Shown here: piece after piece, positions 7,638 through 8,008 of the stretch | Layout of the letters: every line of letters starts with the position of its first letter | How positions within the stretch are numbered: the first letter of the stretch is position 1 | Origin: Dethiothermospora halolimnae | Lineage (GTDB): Bacteria; Bacillota; Clostridia; Tissierellales; VENL01 | DNA: 8,008 nt | Direction of reading: 5' to 3' | Assembly (NCBI RefSeq): GCF_037577855.1 | Contig: NZ_JBAKFX010000092.1 | Coordinates: forward strand, 1 to 8,008 | The notes under the pieces: generated by a model | The model's input: only the letters and a program-made list of their open reading frames with translations | Told to the model about the DNA's origin: nothing | Databases searched by the model: none | Program-made: the position numbers and the translations under genes

Positions 7638-7865
7638 GTGAAAAACAATATTAATTTACAAGATGTATTTTTAAATAAGGTAAGAAAGGAAAACATAAGT
7701 ATAACAATATTCCTTATGAATGGATATCAGTTAAAGGGCTTTGTAAAGGGGTTTGATAATTATACTATAGTACTTAAAGGAGAAGGTAAACAACAACTAA
7801 TCTATAAACATGCGATATCCACAATAGTTCCATCTAGTGAAGTGAACTTTCTAAAAAGTAGATAA
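7638..7865 (+). CDS. hfq: RNA chaperone Hfq
   Basis: Hfq is a hexameric Sm-like protein that binds small RNAs and A-rich or U-rich mRNA segments. From GTG 7638 it is 75 aa, the short form usual in Firmicutes. The N-terminal helix (NLQDVFLNKVRKEN) carries Q8 and D9; the rim residues at 16-19 are RKEN, like the B. subtilis type rather than the RRER of E. coli, which predicts weaker rim contacts with RNA. The Sm1 motif covers about 20-47 (ITIFLMNGYQLKGFVKGFDNYTIVL), and the Sm2 motif is YKHAISTIVP at 56-65, with K57 and H58 for proximal-face uridine binding. The C-terminal tail is only about 10 residues and lacks the long E. coli extension. It follows miaA by 28 nt, the same adjacency as in E. 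coli and many other bacteria. Confidence 0.96.
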   Translation: MKNNINLQDVFLNKVRKENISITIFLMNGYQLKGFVKGFDNYTIVLKGEGKQQLIYKHAISTIVPSSEVNFLKSR

Positions 7866-7884
7866 TAACATATTTTAATGTAAA

Positions 7885-7907
7885 GGGGCTGTCGGGAAAT
7901 AGACAGT
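7885..7907. other. Possible insertion-sequence terminal repeat (one end only)
   Basis: GGGGCTGTCGGGAAAT at 7885-7900 resembles the GGGGCTGTC-type outer ends of several IS families in Firmicutes (IS1182-like ends are of this kind, from memory). CTGTC (7889-7893) can also pair with GACAG (7902-7906). No matching inverted copy is visible before the window ends, no transposase is present and no target duplication can be checked. It may simply be the 3' untranslated region of hfq. Confidence 0.25.
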
Positions 7908-7911
7908 TAAT

Positions 7912-7950
7912 AAAAAATAGTATAATGGATATCCATTATATTATTTTTTT
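7912..7950 (+). terminator. Rho-independent terminator of the mutS-mutL-miaA-hfq unit
   Basis: TATAATGGAT (7921-7930) is followed directly by its reverse complement (7931-7940). The pairing extends outward through one G-T wobble (7920 with 7941) into an A-run pairing with a T-run, so the near-perfect palindrome spans 7912-7949. Seven T at 7944-7950 form the termination tract on the plus strand. The A-run on the other side means it could also work on the minus strand. It lies about 46 nt after the hfq stop. Confidence 0.85.
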
Positions 7951-7954
7951 ATGC

Positions 7955-7990
7955 AAAAAAGAAAAAAAGGAAGGTTAAAAATAACCTTCC
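7955..7990 (-). terminator. Rho-independent terminator for a convergent gene beyond the right edge
   Basis: GGAAGGTTA (7969-7977) and TAACCTTCC (7982-7990) form a perfect 9-bp stem with a 4-nt loop. On the plus strand the stem is preceded by a long A-run (7955-7968, broken only by G at 7961). Read on the minus strand this is a stem followed by a T-run, a classic terminator. On the plus strand no T-run follows the stem. The gene it serves would lie to the right of position 8008 and is not visible. Confidence 0.75.
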
Positions 7991-8008
7991 CATTTCCGTT
8001 ATATAATA

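Noticed and set aside
1..8008. A previously undescribed defence, CRISPR or mobile system
   Set aside because: Every substantial coding region belongs to a known housekeeping family. There are no spaced direct repeats, no transposase or integrase, and no unexplained gap longer than about 220 nt.

Overview
The window is a stretch of low-GC Firmicutes chromosome, most likely from a clostridial (Clostridia or Tissierella-like) lineage. The evidence is the strongly AT-rich coding and intergenic sequence, the GGAGG-type ribosome binding sites, the gene order miaB, YlbF/YmcA-family gene, mutS, mutL, miaA, hfq, and a Hfq with a Gram-positive type rim (RKEN). The genus cannot be fixed from the sequence alone. 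All six genes lie on the plus strand, look intact and are tightly packed. I see no prophage, CRISPR array, toxin or defence gene.

Layout: positions 1-219 are non-coding and hold an extended -10 promoter for the first unit. Unit 1 is miaB (235-1569) and a small YlbF/YmcA-family gene (1559-1939) that overlaps it by 11 nt. A perfect 26-bp palindrome (1931-1956) covers the stop codon of the second gene and probably ends the unit. A second extended -10 promoter (about 1964-1993) starts unit 2: mutS (2025-4718), mutL (4728-6650), miaA (6662-7609) and hfq (7638-7865), with gaps of 9, 11 and 28 nt. A long hairpin with a T-run (7912-7950) ends unit 2. A second hairpin (7969-7990) has its T-run on the minus strand, which implies a convergent gene just beyond the right edge.

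Function: MutS and MutL are the core of methyl-independent mismatch repair. MutL carries an intact endonuclease site and both proteins carry sliding-clamp binding motifs, as expected where MutH and Dam are absent. MiaA and MiaB act one after the other on adenosine 37 of tRNAs that read UNN codons (i6A, then ms2i6A). The YlbF/YmcA-like protein ends in a three-cysteine cluster. Its B. subtilis relatives form an Fe-S-containing complex involved in RNA processing and development, so its coupling to miaB, an enzyme needing two Fe-S clusters, is suggestive. Hfq is the RNA chaperone of small-RNA regulation.

Start sites need care. For miaB, mutS and hfq, an in-frame start codon lies exactly 15 nt upstream of the start I prefer, overlapping or abutting the Shine-Dalgarno sequence; I chose the downstream start each time, giving TTG for mutS and GTG for hfq. 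Overall this is a conserved housekeeping region. The least ordinary points are the cysteine-tailed protein beside miaB and a possible insertion-sequence end just after hfq.
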